A stretch of DNA of 64,000 nucleotides from CAZIXN01 sp039180415 (GTDB lineage Bacteria > Planctomycetota > Phycisphaerae > Phycisphaerales > Phycisphaeraceae), in contig JBCDDH010000009.1 in the NCBI GenBank assembly GCA_039180415.1, positions 1-64,000 on the forward strand. Reading direction: 5' to 3'. This document shows positions 1 through 9,297 of this stretch, piece after piece. The position numbers were made by a program, and so were the translations under genes. Within the stretch, counting starts at the first letter, position 1. Every line of letters starts with the position of its first letter. A model generated the notes under the pieces. That model was not told the DNA's origin and ran no database searches. It saw only the letters and a list, made by a program, of their open reading frames with translations.

Positions 1-246
1 GGCAGGGCGGCGGCCGGGGCGGGGGCGCCGTTGCCGCACGTCAGCGGGGCGGCGGCCGCTACGGCCCCCGGCGCAGGCGCCGCGGTGGCCGCGGGGGAGG
101 CGTCTTCGCCGGAAGACCAAGAGCCGGGCGAGGGCGACGGCGGAGACGGCCGGCACCCCGGCGATCGGGCGGGGATGACCCGCAAGCAGCGTCGGGCGGC
201 CGAAGCGCGGGAGCGGAAAGCGGGGGGTGGCGGGAAGCGTCGTTGA
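1..246 (+). CDS. C-terminal end of an unidentified protein (partial)
   Basis: The reading frame is open from the first base and ends at TGA 244-246, so this is the 3' end of a gene that begins outside the window. The visible ~81 residues are low-complexity: an Ala/Gly/Pro-rich stretch, an acidic Glu/Gly/Asp stretch, then a basic tail with MTRKQRRAAEARERK. Such disordered basic tails occur on RNA helicases, ribosome-associated and translation proteins, but no catalytic domain is visible and I do not name a function. A strong hairpin follows 25 bases after the stop. Confidence 0.55.
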   Translation, partial: GRAAAGAGAPLPHVSGAAAATAPGAGAAVAAGEASSPEDQEPGEGDGGDGRHPGDRAGMTRKQRRAAEARERKAGGGGKRR

Positions 247-271
247 CGGCCGCCGGATTAGGAAACCAGCC

Positions 272-297
272 AGCCCGGAGACAGCCGTCTCCGGGCT
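272..297. terminator. Hairpin terminator between convergent genes
   Basis: Perfect 11-bp inverted repeat agcccggagac / gtctccgggct with a 4-base loop (agcc) at 283-286, followed by TTTA. It lies between the partial + strand gene and the 3' end of the Fur-family gene on the minus strand, so it probably serves both. Confidence 0.8.
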
Positions 298-819
298 TTA
301 TGTTTCGCCGTCGCCTTCATGGGCTTGCGCAGCATCCGGAGTCGCGTAGATGACCACACGGTGGGCGAGCGGGGTCAGGCCGTGTTGGTCGCAGATGTTG
401 CGGATGAACTGGTCGAGCGGTTCGGTGGGGAACTCGGTGACCTCGCCGGTGTCGGCGTGGACGAGGTGCCCGACGACGGGCTTGCCGTAGGACAGTTGGT
501 AGTGGGCGCGGGTGGCGTCGAGCAGGACCTCGCGGATGATGCCGGCGTCGATGAGGTGTTTGAGGGTGCGGTAGACGGTGGCCTTGGAGACGCGGTGTTC
601 GGGGTGGTCGCGCTTGAGGTCGGCGATGAGTTCCTCGGCTTCGAACACGCCCTGCCGCGCGAGCACGATGTCGAGGAGCACGGCCCGTTCGGTGGTGAAC
701 TTCAGGCCTTGCTGCTTGAGGTGGCGACGGAACACGGCGCACAGCGGCGGGGCGAAGCCGGGCGGCAGTTTGGGCGCGGGCGGGGCGAGCGACGGTTGGG
801 TAAAGCGGACCTTAGACAC
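298..819 (-). CDS. Fur-family metal-responsive transcriptional regulator
   Basis: 173 aa, GTG start at 819 (VSKVRFTQ). The N-terminal winged helix carries the family pattern (LKFTTERAVLLDIV, then SKATVYRTLKHLIDAGII, about residues 38-90). It is followed by the dimerisation half with GHLVHADTGEVTEF. Family members bind Fe, Zn, Mn or peroxide-oxidised iron and repress metal-homeostasis genes. The usual histidine-rich HHDHLIC signature and the CxxC structural zinc pairs are absent or altered, so the inducing metal cannot be assigned to Fur, Zur, Mur or PerR. It is divergent from homoserine dehydrogenase. No Shine-Dalgarno precedes the GTG. An antisense frame runs through the whole gene into hom and is a GC artefact. 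Confidence 0.9.
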   Translation of the reverse strand: MSKVRFTQPSLAPPAPKLPPGFAPPLCAVFRRHLKQQGLKFTTERAVLLDIVLARQGVFEAEELIADLKRDHPEHRVSKATVYRTLKHLIDAGIIREVLLDATRAHYQLSYGKPVVGHLVHADTGEVTEFPTEPLDQFIRNICDQHGLTPLAHRVVIYATPDAAQAHEGDGET

Positions 820-825
820 GCGTAT

Positions 826-831
826 ATTGTA
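826..831 (-). promoter_or_regulatory. Candidate -10 box of the fur-like gene, leaderless start
   Basis: Read on the minus strand the sequence is TACAAT followed by six bases and then the GTG start codon. This places the predicted transcription start on or next to the start codon. No clear -35 is seen. The lack of any ribosome binding site fits a leaderless mRNA. Confidence 0.4.
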
Positions 832-948
832 ATCCTGCGAGCGGTCGAAGAGATGGGACACCGGCCAAAGCCGCGTTTTACCGTGTTTGCCCCGGCGGGC
901 TTTGCGGCGGCTCGCCGGAGGGGCGCCGGGTGCCGGTATTCTGCGGCG

Positions 949-2307
949 ATGATCCAACAGACCAACGAGACGGCGGCGGTGGGCGTGGGGATGATCGGGT
1001 TGGGGACGGTGGGGCGGGGGGTGGCGGCGTTGTTGACCGAACACGCGGCGGCGTACGCGACGCGCTGCGGCCGATCGATCGCGCTGCGGGCGGTCGTGGT
1101 GCGCGACGCCGAGAGGGCGCGGGGCTGGGCGGAACAGGGCGGCGCGGTCGATCCTTCGCTGATCGGTACGGACGTGGACGCGCTGCTCGGCGACGGCGTG
1201 GACGTGGTGATCGAGGTCGCGGGAGGCGTGGACGTAGCCCGGCGTTACGTCGAAGCGGCGTTGGCGGCGGGCAAGCACGTGGTCACCGCGAACAAGGCGT
1301 TGCTCGCCGCACACGGCCCGGCGCTGTTTAAGTTGGCTCGGACGCACGGCGTGAGCGTGGCGTTCGAGGCGAGCTGCGCCGGCGGCATCCCCTGCGTGAC
1401 GGCGCTCCAATTCGGGTTGATGAGCAACCGCGTGCAAGGCCTCTACGGCATCCTCAACGGCACGTGCAACTACATCCTGACCCAGATGACCCGACACGGG
1501 CAGAGCTACGCCGAAGCCCTCGCCGAGGCGAAAGCGCTTGGTTACGCCGAGGCGGACGAGACGTTGGACGTGAGCGGCGCCGACGCGGCGCAGAAGCTGG
1601 CGATCCTGGCGTCGATCGCGTTCGGTGGCGCGGTGCCGGGCGAGGCGGTCGGCTGCGAAGGCATCGACACGCTGGATTTGCTGGACGTGGGCTTCGGCGA
1701 CGAGTTGGGGTACGACCTGAAGCTGATCGCCGCTGCGGAACAAGGCGAAGGCGGGGACGGCTTGTTTCTTTCGACCCGGCCTTGCTTCGTGAGTAAGGAC
1801 ACCCAGCTCGCGCAGGTGCACGGGGCGTTCAACGCCTTGTCGGTGGTGGGCGACGCGGTGGGCCACGTGATGTTCTATGGGCCGGGCGCGGGCCGGGGGC
1901 CGACGGCGTCGGCGGTGGTGAGCGACCTGTTGAACGTGGCGTCGGGCTGGTACCCGGCGGCGTTTTCGGCGATGGGGTTGGTGCCGGACGGCTCGGTGGA
2001 AGCGGCGCGTCACCCGAGCGACGAGGTGATGAGCCGTTTCTATCTGCGTTTGGCGTTGAAGGACGTGCCCGGCGGTTTCGGCCGGATCACCACGACGCTG
2101 GGCGAGCACGGCGTGTCGCTCTCGGCGGTATTGCAGCACGAAGCGGGCGAGCGTGACGCGGATATGTCGGGCGCGTTCGTGCCGGTGGTGGTGACAACGC
2201 ACCGGTGTCGACAGGGAGACCTGCGGGCGGCGTGCGCGGCGTTGGCGGATTTGTCGGAGGTCGAGGGCCCGCCGGTGGTGATCCGGATCCTGGATTTCGC
2301 GGCGTGA
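949..2307 (+). CDS. hom: Homoserine dehydrogenase
   Basis: 452 aa, cytosolic. It reduces aspartate semialdehyde to homoserine with NAD(P)H, at the branch point to threonine and methionine. The N-terminal Rossmann fold shows GMIGLGTVGRG (about residues 14-24). The catalytic domain has TANKALLA, the family's NGTCNYILTQM stretch and the GYAEADETLDVSGADAAQKL signature with the conserved Lys/Asp residues. A C-terminal ACT domain (RLALKDVPGGFGRITTTLGEHG, roughly residues 365-450) suggests threonine feedback control. Length matches the ACT-containing monofunctional class (about 430-450 aa). The ATG at 949 is chosen because upstream codons are antisense fur sequence; its ribosome binding site is weak. 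Confidence 0.96.
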   Translation: MIQQTNETAAVGVGMIGLGTVGRGVAALLTEHAAAYATRCGRSIALRAVVVRDAERARGWAEQGGAVDPSLIGTDVDALLGDGVDVVIEVAGGVDVARRYVEAALAAGKHVVTANKALLAAHGPALFKLARTHGVSVAFEASCAGGIPCVTALQFGLMSNRVQGLYGILNGTCNYILTQMTRHGQSYAEALAEAKALGYAEADETLDVSGADAAQKLAILASIAFGGAVPGEAVGCEGIDTLDLLDVGFGDELGYDLKLIAAAEQGEGGDGLFLSTRPCFVSKDTQLAQVHGAFNALSVVGDAVGHVMFYGPGAGRGPTASAVVSDLLNVASGWYPAAFSAMGLVPDGSVEAARHPSDEVMSRFYLRLALKDVPGGFGRITTTLGEHGVSLSAVLQHEAGERDADMSGAFVPVVVTTHRCRQGDLRAACAALADLSEVEGPPVVIRILDFAA

Positions 2308-2339
2308 AGCCGGAGACGGCGGCCGGGTGAAGCGTGGCG

Positions 2340-2585
2340 TCAGAACAGCCAGGTCAACAGCGTGAGCAGCAGGGCGGCGAGGGCCATGAACAACAGCACC
2401 TGCCCCGCGAGCTTGATCGCTTCGAGCGGAAGGTCACGCAGGTGCGGCAGCTTGATCGTCTTGTAGACCACGGCCACGCCCACCACGAGCGGCACGCACA
2501 GCCAGAACCAACCCGCGTCGATGGGCAGGGGCTCGAAGAACGGCCGCCAGGCGAGCGTGACAGACGCGGCACTGATCGGCGTCAA
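2340..2585 (-). CDS. Small two-helix membrane protein
   Basis: 81 aa, unrecognised. Two hydrophobic segments are visible: GWFWLCVPLVVGVAVVYKTI near residues 21-40, and LAGQVLLFMALAALLLTLLTW at the C-terminus. The TTG start at 2585 overlaps the stop codon of the preceding gene (TTGA), which implies translational coupling with the DUF6677-like gene and a shared membrane function. The frame also runs upstream inside that gene, but there it is only a shadow. A start on a non-ATG codon is the main uncertainty. Confidence 0.6.
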   Translation of the reverse strand: MTPISAASVTLAWRPFFEPLPIDAGWFWLCVPLVVGVAVVYKTIKLPHLRDLPLEAIKLAGQVLLFMALAALLLTLLTWLF

Positions 2586-3130
2586 GCGAACACCTCGGAT
2601 TCGTCGGGTTCGGCCACGCCGACCGGCTTGCGATACAGCACGTCGATGATCGCGAGCAGGTTGAGCAGCCCGGCCAGCGCGGTGTAGAGCGTGCCCTGTT
2701 CTTCGGGCTTGCCGTGGGCGGGCACGTAGCCGCGATCGATGTGGGCCTCGGTGCCGACCCGGCGGTTCCAGGTTTGGCGGAGGTGGTCGTGGTAGCGATC
2801 GACGACCCACGCGGGCGCGACCATCATCTGCCCGATGAACCACGCGGGGTGGTCGCGTCGGTCGATCACGCTGATGCCGCCGATGAGCAGACCGCCCAGC
2901 CAGAGCGAGCCGATGGTCGCCGCCAGGACCAGGCCGCGTGCGGTGTGGCCCAGCGCGAGGTGGCCGAGGCCGGGCAACGCCCAGCCCAGCACCGCTGCCG
3001 CGAGGTTCAGGCCCGCGGCGCTGCGGCGGGCGCGCCGCGCCGCCGCGGCCTTTGGGGCGCTCGGCTCGAGGTTGGCGGGCTTGCCGGTTTTCGGTGTTTT
3101 GGGGGGGGTGGGCGGTGTGGGTTCGTTCAT
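2582..3130 (-). CDS. DUF6677-like membrane protein
   Basis: 182 aa. A Pro/Lys-rich N-terminal tail is followed by two or three hydrophobic segments (LNLAAAVLGWALPGLGHLALGH, then GLVLAATIGSLWLGGLLIGGI). The middle contains HPAWFIGQMMVAPAWVVDRYHDH, and a further hydrophobic stretch lies near the C-terminus (YTALAGLLNLLAIIDVLYR). The PGLGHLALGH motif and layout resemble a family seen in planctomycetes (DUF6677); the function is unknown. The ATG at 3130 is preferred over an in-frame upstream codon because the upstream part is Arg/Pro-rich shadow sequence. Its stop overlaps the start of the next gene. Confidence 0.75.
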   Translation of the reverse strand: MNEPTPPTPPKTPKTGKPANLEPSAPKAAAARRARRSAAGLNLAAAVLGWALPGLGHLALGHTARGLVLAATIGSLWLGGLLIGGISVIDRRDHPAWFIGQMMVAPAWVVDRYHDHLRQTWNRRVGTEAHIDRGYVPAHGKPEEQGTLYTALAGLLNLLAIIDVLYRKPVGVAEPDESEVFA

Positions 3131-3350
3131 GTCGGGCGGGCGTCGGGTCGAAATCGTCGGCGGAGCGCTCGGTCGACGAGGCCGGCTTGACAAACGCCGC
3201 GCTCCGCGTTGCACTGCGCGAGGGCGGGTCGAGTCGGGCTGACCCCGCAGTCTAAACCGACCCGCCCCGACGCTCCGTCCGTGCCCCTACGATCGGCACG
3301 GCCCGCCCCTCGGAACCCTGGAAACCCGCACGCTTCGGAGGAACCGACCC

Positions 3351-3728
3351 ATGACCCGACCCGTTGCCGACCTCCGTCTCCGCTCCGAACCGCCCGCGCC
3401 CGCGGCGCTCGCCAATGAGCCCTTTGTCTCCGAGCCCTTCGGCGATTTCCCCCTGTCCGACCCGGTGTGGCCCGCGCTCGACGCCCCGTTCACGCAACCC
3501 GGTCAACCCGACCAACCCGCACACCAGGACCCTCGCGGCTTCTTCTTCGCCCTCGACGACGACGACGACATGGAGGACGACGACCTGTTCGACGATGACG
3601 AGAACGACGACGAACTGCTCGACGACGACGATGACGACGACGACTTCTTCGACGACGACGAAGACGACTTCGACGACGACGACGATGACGACGACGACGA
3701 CAGCTACTTCCTTGGCGACGACGACTAA
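3351..3728 (+). CDS. Poly-aspartate acidic protein
   Basis: 125 aa, no recognised family. The first ~65 residues are Pro/Ala/Asp-rich. From about residue 68 to the end the protein is almost entirely Asp/Glu, broken by FF, LF, LL and Y pairs (DLFDDD, ELLDDD, DFFDDDEDDF, DSYFLGDDD). A Shine-Dalgarno (ggagga, 3337-3342) sits 8 nt before the ATG, which supports real translation. There is no signal peptide. Such tails can bind divalent cations or basic partners such as histone-like or ribosomal proteins, but that is inference. The opposite strand also has a long open frame, an expected by-product of GAC repeats. Confidence 0.65.
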   Translation: MTRPVADLRLRSEPPAPAALANEPFVSEPFGDFPLSDPVWPALDAPFTQPGQPDQPAHQDPRGFFFALDDDDDMEDDDLFDDDENDDELLDDDDDDDDFFDDDEDDFDDDDDDDDDDSYFLGDDD

Positions 3729-3804
3729 ACGCCCGGCCCACCCTCCGAGCCCCCCAGGCTCAGCCGGGACCCCCGCTTCCCCGAAGCACGCAGGAGCCCG
3801 GACC

Positions 3805-4215
3805 ATGGCCGACGAATCCACGAATCAGCCCGAGCAGCGTTACGCCGGCCCCGACCGCCGCCAGAGCGTGGTCGATCTACGCACCGACGGCACGGGCCTC
3901 GAGCGCCGTCGCGGCCCCGGGCGTCGCCGCACCGACTTCGCCAAGTCCGCCGAGGAAGGCGAGATGACCCCCGAGCAGTTCCTGTTCATCCAGGCCATCG
4001 ACGCCTACAAGAAAGTCAATCAGCGGCCGTTCCCCACGTGGACCGAAGTCTTGGAGGTGCTCCGCAAGCTCGGCTACCGCAAGACCCAGCCTACCGAATT
4101 GGACATCCGCAGCGCCGAAGACTGGACCGAGGCCGCGGACGCCCCCGCCTTCCCGCCGCCCGTCACGCCGATCGAGGGCGACGTGCCCGACGAGCGCTAC
4201 GAAGACGCGGCGTAA
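3805..4215 (+). CDS. Conserved hypothetical basic/acidic small protein
   Basis: 136 aa, cytosolic, unrecognised. The N-terminal third is Arg-rich (RRGPGRRRTDFAKS). The middle looks folded and helical, MTPEQFLFIQAIDAYKKVNQ then FPTWTEVLEVLRKLGYRK (about residues 53-92), similar in style to planctomycete hypotheticals with a short helical domain. The C-terminus is acidic and Pro-rich. The ATG at 3805 is preceded by caggag (3791-3796), a good ribosome binding site. It lies 76 nt after the poly-Asp gene and may be co-transcribed with it. Confidence 0.75.
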   Translation: MADESTNQPEQRYAGPDRRQSVVDLRTDGTGLERRRGPGRRRTDFAKSAEEGEMTPEQFLFIQAIDAYKKVNQRPFPTWTEVLEVLRKLGYRKTQPTELDIRSAEDWTEAADAPAFPPPVTPIEGDVPDERYEDAA

Positions 4216-4290
4216 GACTCGCAGGAAATCCGGAGAGCAGGAAGCCAGCGCGGCGCATCGACGCGGGTGCCTGATTCCCCGCGCCTCGTA

Positions 4291-5421
<1,131 letters not shown>

Positions 5422-5495
5422 TCCCAAATCCTACCGCCGCGCACCCGTCGAGCAGTCCTTGGGCACCGCCCGCGGGCATCGCCCCACACCGCGCT

Positions 5496-7202
5496 TCATT
5501 TCTTGCTCTTCCACGAATCCCGCAGCCCCAGCGTCCGGTTGAACACCGGGCGATCCGGGGCGTGATCCACATCCGCCGTCACGTACGCGTGTCGCTCGAA
5601 CTGCAAAGGCTCGCCCGGCACGGCTTCCCGCAACGCGGGCTCGATCTTGATCTTCTGTTTCGTGAGCGCGTCGGGGTTGAGGTTCGCTCGCCAGAATTCT
5701 TTCGGGTCCGCTCCGTCCGGCGCGCCTTCGGCTTGCTGGTCGGGGTCCGGCGTCACGAACAACCGGTCGTACACCCGCAGCTCCGCGTCGGCCGCATGGG
5801 CGGCGCTCACCCAATGCAGCGTGCCCTTCACTTTCCGACCGTCCGGCGAATCTCCGCCGCGTGTCGCCGGGTCGTACGTCGCGTGGACCTCGGTGACGTT
5901 CCCCGCGTCGTCGGTCTCGTAGCCCGTGCAAGTCACGAAGAACCCGTACCGCAGCCGCACCTCGCGACCGGGTCCGAGACGGAAAAACTTCTTCGGCGGG
6001 TCGACCATGAAGTCGTTTCGCTCGATCAGCAGCTCGCCCGAGAACGGAACCTGCCGCGTGCCCGCCGACTCGTCCTCGGGGTTGTTCACGACGTCCATCA
6101 TTTCGACCGCGGCCGCGTCCCCGCCGTGTTCGTCGGCCCAGTTCGTGATCACGAGCTTGACCGGGTCCAGCACCGCCATCCGCCGCAGCGCGGCCTTGTT
6201 GAGCACGTGTCGCTGATGGTGCTCGAACAGTTCGATCTCGGTGCGTCCTTTGAACTTCGTGACGCCGACTTCTTCGACGCAGGCTTTGATTCCCTCGGGG
6301 GAAAAGCCCCGCCGCCGCATCCCCCGCAGCGTCGGCAGCCGCGGGTCGTCCCAGCCGTTCACCACGCCTTCGTCGATCAGGGCCTTGAGTTTGCGTTTGC
6401 TGGTCATCACGTACGTGAACTCCAGCCGAGAAAATTCGATCTGCCTTGACGGAAAGATGCCGAGCTTCTCGATGAACCAGTCGTACAGCGGTCGGTGGTC
6501 TTCGAACTCCAGGCTGCACAGCGAGTGTGTGATGCGTTCGAGCGAATCGCTCTGCCCGTGGGCGAAGTCGTACATCGGGTAGATGCACCATGTGCCGCCG
6601 GTGCGCGGGTGCGTCGCGTGCAGGATGCGGTACATCACCGGGTCGCGCAGGTTCATGTTCGGCGAGGCCATGTCGATCTTGGCCCGCAGTACTTTGGCGC
6701 CGTCGGGAAACTCGCCGTTTTTCATCCGCTCGAACAGGCCGAGCGACTCGTCGGCGGGGCGATCGCGATAGGGCGACGCGCTTCCGGGGGTATTCACATT
6801 GCCGCGCGTCTCGCGGATCACCTCGACGGGCTGCTCGTCCACGTACGCGTCGCCCTGCTGGATGAGCTGCTGCGCCCATTCGTAAAGCTGCCCGAAGTAA
6901 TCGCTGGCGTAGCACTCCCGGTCGGGCGTGAAGCCCAGCCAGGCGACGTCCTCGCGGATCGCGTCGATGTAGGCCTGCTCTTCCTTGGTCGGGTTCGTGT
7001 CGTCGAAGCGGAGGTTCGTTTCGCCGTCGAAGTCCCGGGCGACGCCGAAGTCGATGCAGATCGCCTTGGCGTGCCCGACGTGCAGGAACCCGTTGGGTTC
7101 GGGGGGGAACCGCGTGACCACCGGTTTTTCGAACCGCCCGGACGCCAGGTCCGCCGCCACCGCCTCCCGCACAAAATCCGTTTTGTTCGCTGCGTCTGCC
7201 AT
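5496..7202 (-). CDS. glnS: Glutaminyl-tRNA synthetase
   Basis: 568 aa (E. coli enzyme 554), class I aminoacyl-tRNA synthetase that charges tRNA-Gln with glutamine in the cytosol. Signature FPPEPNGFLHVGHAKAI contains the HIGH motif (HVGH, about residues 40-43). LRFDDTNPTKEE is typical of GlnRS/GluRS, and the KMSKS equivalent is VMTSKRKLKAL (about residue 270). The C-terminal half is the two-barrel anticodon-binding domain. Its presence shows direct glutaminylation rather than sole dependence on GatCAB. It is divergent from gltX with only 38 bp between the start codons, so the promoters overlap. Confidence 0.97.
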   Translation of the reverse strand: MADAANKTDFVREAVAADLASGRFEKPVVTRFPPEPNGFLHVGHAKAICIDFGVARDFDGETNLRFDDTNPTKEEQAYIDAIREDVAWLGFTPDRECYASDYFGQLYEWAQQLIQQGDAYVDEQPVEVIRETRGNVNTPGSASPYRDRPADESLGLFERMKNGEFPDGAKVLRAKIDMASPNMNLRDPVMYRILHATHPRTGGTWCIYPMYDFAHGQSDSLERITHSLCSLEFEDHRPLYDWFIEKLGIFPSRQIEFSRLEFTYVMTSKRKLKALIDEGVVNGWDDPRLPTLRGMRRRGFSPEGIKACVEEVGVTKFKGRTEIELFEHHQRHVLNKAALRRMAVLDPVKLVITNWADEHGGDAAAVEMMDVVNNPEDESAGTRQVPFSGELLIERNDFMVDPPKKFFRLGPGREVRLRYGFFVTCTGYETDDAGNVTEVHATYDPATRGGDSPDGRKVKGTLHWVSAAHAADAELRVYDRLFVTPDPDQQAEGAPDGADPKEFWRANLNPDALTKQKIKIEPALREAVPGEPLQFERHAYVTADVDHAPDRPVFNRTLGLRDSWKSKK

Positions 7203-7240
7203 CGCCGCACGATATCTGCCCCCGCTAAACTCCGCTCCCC

Positions 7241-8758
7241 GTGCCCGAATCCCCCTTCCAGGTCGTCACCCGCTTCGCCCCGTCCCCCACCGGCGAGCTG
7301 CACATCGGGCACGCCCGCACCGTGCTCTACGCATGGGCCTTTGCGCGTCGCCACGACGGGATGTTCCAACTCCGTTTCGAAGACACTGACCTGGCTCGTT
7401 CGTCCGACGCTTCCGCCCAAGGCATGCTGGACGACCTGGATTGGCTCGGGTTCCTTCCCGACAACTACGAACCTTCTCGCGGAGTCGGCGGCATCCCCCG
7501 CCAATCGGAACGACATCAACAGGGGCGCTACAACGAGGTCATCCAGCAACTGCTCGACGCCGGCGAGGCCTACGAAGACGACGACACGGTTCGCTTCAAG
7601 ATGGGCGACCACCGCGGCGACGTCACGTTCACCGACGCCGTGTACGGCACGATCGAAACGCCCGCCGCCGACCTCGAGGATTTCATCATCCGCAAGGGCC
7701 AAGCCGGGGGGTTCATGCCGACCTTCCACCTCGCCGTCGTCGTCGACGACCACGACTTCGGCTGCACCCACGTGCTTCGCGGCCAAGGCCATCTCAGCAA
7801 CACGCCCAAGCACGCCGCGTTGTGCGACGCGTTGGGCTGGCCCCGCCCCGTGTGGGCTCACCTGCCCGACATCCTGACGCCCGGCGGCAAAGGGAAGATG
7901 GGCAAACGCGACAAGTCCAAGCTCGCCCGCCAACACGCGTCGGACCAAGGCTGGGGCTGCCCCGACGGCATCGCCCCCGCTCGTTTCGCAGCCTTCATGG
8001 CCAAGGAGAACCACGACACGGACATCGCCGCCGCTCTTGCCCAAGCCAACGGATTAGCGCTCCCCGAAATCGATGTCGCCGACTTCCGACGTTCGGGCTA
8101 CCTGCCCGCGGCGCTGCTCAACTACATCGCGCTGCTCGGCTGGAACCCGGGTCAGGACCTCGAGCATTTTTCGGTCGATTACCTCGCCGAGCACTTCTCG
8201 CTCGACCGCATTAACAAGGCCAACGGCACCTTCGATCGCGCGAAGCTTGCCTCGTTCAATCAGGACGCGATCTTGCGGATGTCGCTCGACGATTTTGAGC
8301 CGGTCTTGCGTGCCCACTTCCAGCAGTTCCACCCCGGCAAGCTCGAACAACTCGGCGAGCATTTCAGGTTGTTCAGCGACGCCTACTGGGAACGCAGCAA
8401 AACGCTCGACGACCCCGCGACGCTCGGCGCTTTCGTCTTCTCGGCCCCGACGGAATACAACGCTAAGGCCGTGAAGAAAAACCTGACCAAGAACGAAAAC
8501 CAGGGTTTGCGGGTGCTCGCCGCGTTGCGGGAGAAGCTGGAAGCCGTGAACCCATGGGACGTCTCCACGCTACGCGAAACCTTGGAACAAGCCTGGCAAG
8601 ACCTCGGCGGCCCGCACATGGGCCACGTCGCCCAGCCGCTCCGCGTTGCCCTGACCGGCACGGCCGTGTCCCCCGAGATCGACGCCACGCTCGCCCTGCT
8701 CGGCCGAGACGAAACCCTGTCCCGCATCGACCGATGCCTCGCGGAGTTTGCCTCGTGA
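7241..8758 (+). CDS. gltX: Glutamyl-tRNA synthetase
   Basis: 505 aa, class I synthetase that charges tRNA-Glu. GTG start at 7241. HIGH motif in FAPSPTGELHIGHARTVLYAW, then LRFEDTD. The KMSKS loop reads GKGKMGKRDKSK, with Gly replacing the usual Ser. Between that loop and the conserved GYLPAALLNYIALLGW there are about 50-60 extra residues compared with ordinary GluRS, where the spacing is around 15-20. The C-terminal helical anticodon-binding domain is complete. The stop overlaps the GTG start of the EVE-domain gene (GTGA), indicating translational coupling. Confidence 0.95.
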   Translation: MPESPFQVVTRFAPSPTGELHIGHARTVLYAWAFARRHDGMFQLRFEDTDLARSSDASAQGMLDDLDWLGFLPDNYEPSRGVGGIPRQSERHQQGRYNEVIQQLLDAGEAYEDDDTVRFKMGDHRGDVTFTDAVYGTIETPAADLEDFIIRKGQAGGFMPTFHLAVVVDDHDFGCTHVLRGQGHLSNTPKHAALCDALGWPRPVWAHLPDILTPGGKGKMGKRDKSKLARQHASDQGWGCPDGIAPARFAAFMAKENHDTDIAAALAQANGLALPEIDVADFRRSGYLPAALLNYIALLGWNPGQDLEHFSVDYLAEHFSLDRINKANGTFDRAKLASFNQDAILRMSLDDFEPVLRAHFQQFHPGKLEQLGEHFRLFSDAYWERSKTLDDPATLGAFVFSAPTEYNAKAVKKNLTKNENQGLRVLAALREKLEAVNPWDVSTLRETLEQAWQDLGGPHMGHVAQPLRVALTGTAVSPEIDATLALLGRDETLSRIDRCLAEFAS

Positions 8759-9186
8759 AATACTGGCTCTTCAAATCCGAACCCGGCACCTGGTCCTGGG
8801 ACGATCAGTGGTCCGCCCCGAAAAAAACCACCGAATGGGACGGCGTCCGCAACCACCAGGCCAACAACCTGATGAAGGCCATGAAGAAGGGCGACCGCGG
8901 CTTTTTCTACCACTCGGTCAACGAAAAACGCATCGTCGGCGTCGTCGAGGTCGTCAAGGAACACGAGCCCGATCCCACCGACAAGACCGGCCGAAGCAAG
9001 GAAGGCTTCGGCATGGTCACGCTCCAAGCGATCGCCGCGATGCCCGAGCCCGTGTCGCTCGAACAGGTCAAAGCCGAGCCGAAGCTCGAAAGCATGGTGC
9101 TCGTCAACAATTCACGATTGAGCGTGCAGCCCGTCACCGCGGCTGAGTTCAAGCACGTCTGCAAGCTGGGGAAGTACAAGAGCTGA
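8755..9186 (+). CDS. EVE-domain protein
   Basis: 143 aa, a single EVE domain (PUA-like fold, PF01878). Recognisable stretches are KYWLFKSEPGTWSWDDQ at the start, WDGVRNHQANNLMKAMKKGD, GFFYHS and the VVEVVKEHEPDPTD strand. EVE proteins bind modified bases in DNA or RNA (thymocyte nuclear protein 1 family); the bacterial role is poorly known. The GTG start at 8755 overlaps the gltX stop by 4 nt, which pairs it with tRNA charging. A role linked to tRNA or RNA modification is therefore a reasonable inference, not shown. Confidence 0.9.
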   Translation: MKYWLFKSEPGTWSWDDQWSAPKKTTEWDGVRNHQANNLMKAMKKGDRGFFYHSVNEKRIVGVVEVVKEHEPDPTDKTGRSKEGFGMVTLQAIAAMPEPVSLEQVKAEPKLESMVLVNNSRLSVQPVTAAEFKHVCKLGKYKS

Positions 9187-9297
9187 TTGGCCGTCGTTCG
9201 AGAACTGCTCCGCGGCGAGCGGTTAGGGCTTTGCTGCGATATCTCAACTGCAGACGAACCATTAATTTTCGCTTAACAACAAGGAAGCAACCCACGT

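Noticed and set aside
298..2202. 634-aa minus-strand frame spanning fur and hom
   Set aside because: Only its last 173 codons are a real Fur-like protein; the rest is antisense to homoserine dehydrogenase with Arg/His-rich shadow sequence.
3540..3725. Possible CRISPR or minisatellite in the GAC-rich stretch
   Set aside because: Units are codon-level Asp repeats without spacer/repeat periodicity of 24-40 bases.
3252..3821. 189-aa Val-rich minus-strand frame across the poly-Asp gene
   Set aside because: GAC repeats read as GTC (Val) on the other strand; no ribosome binding site.
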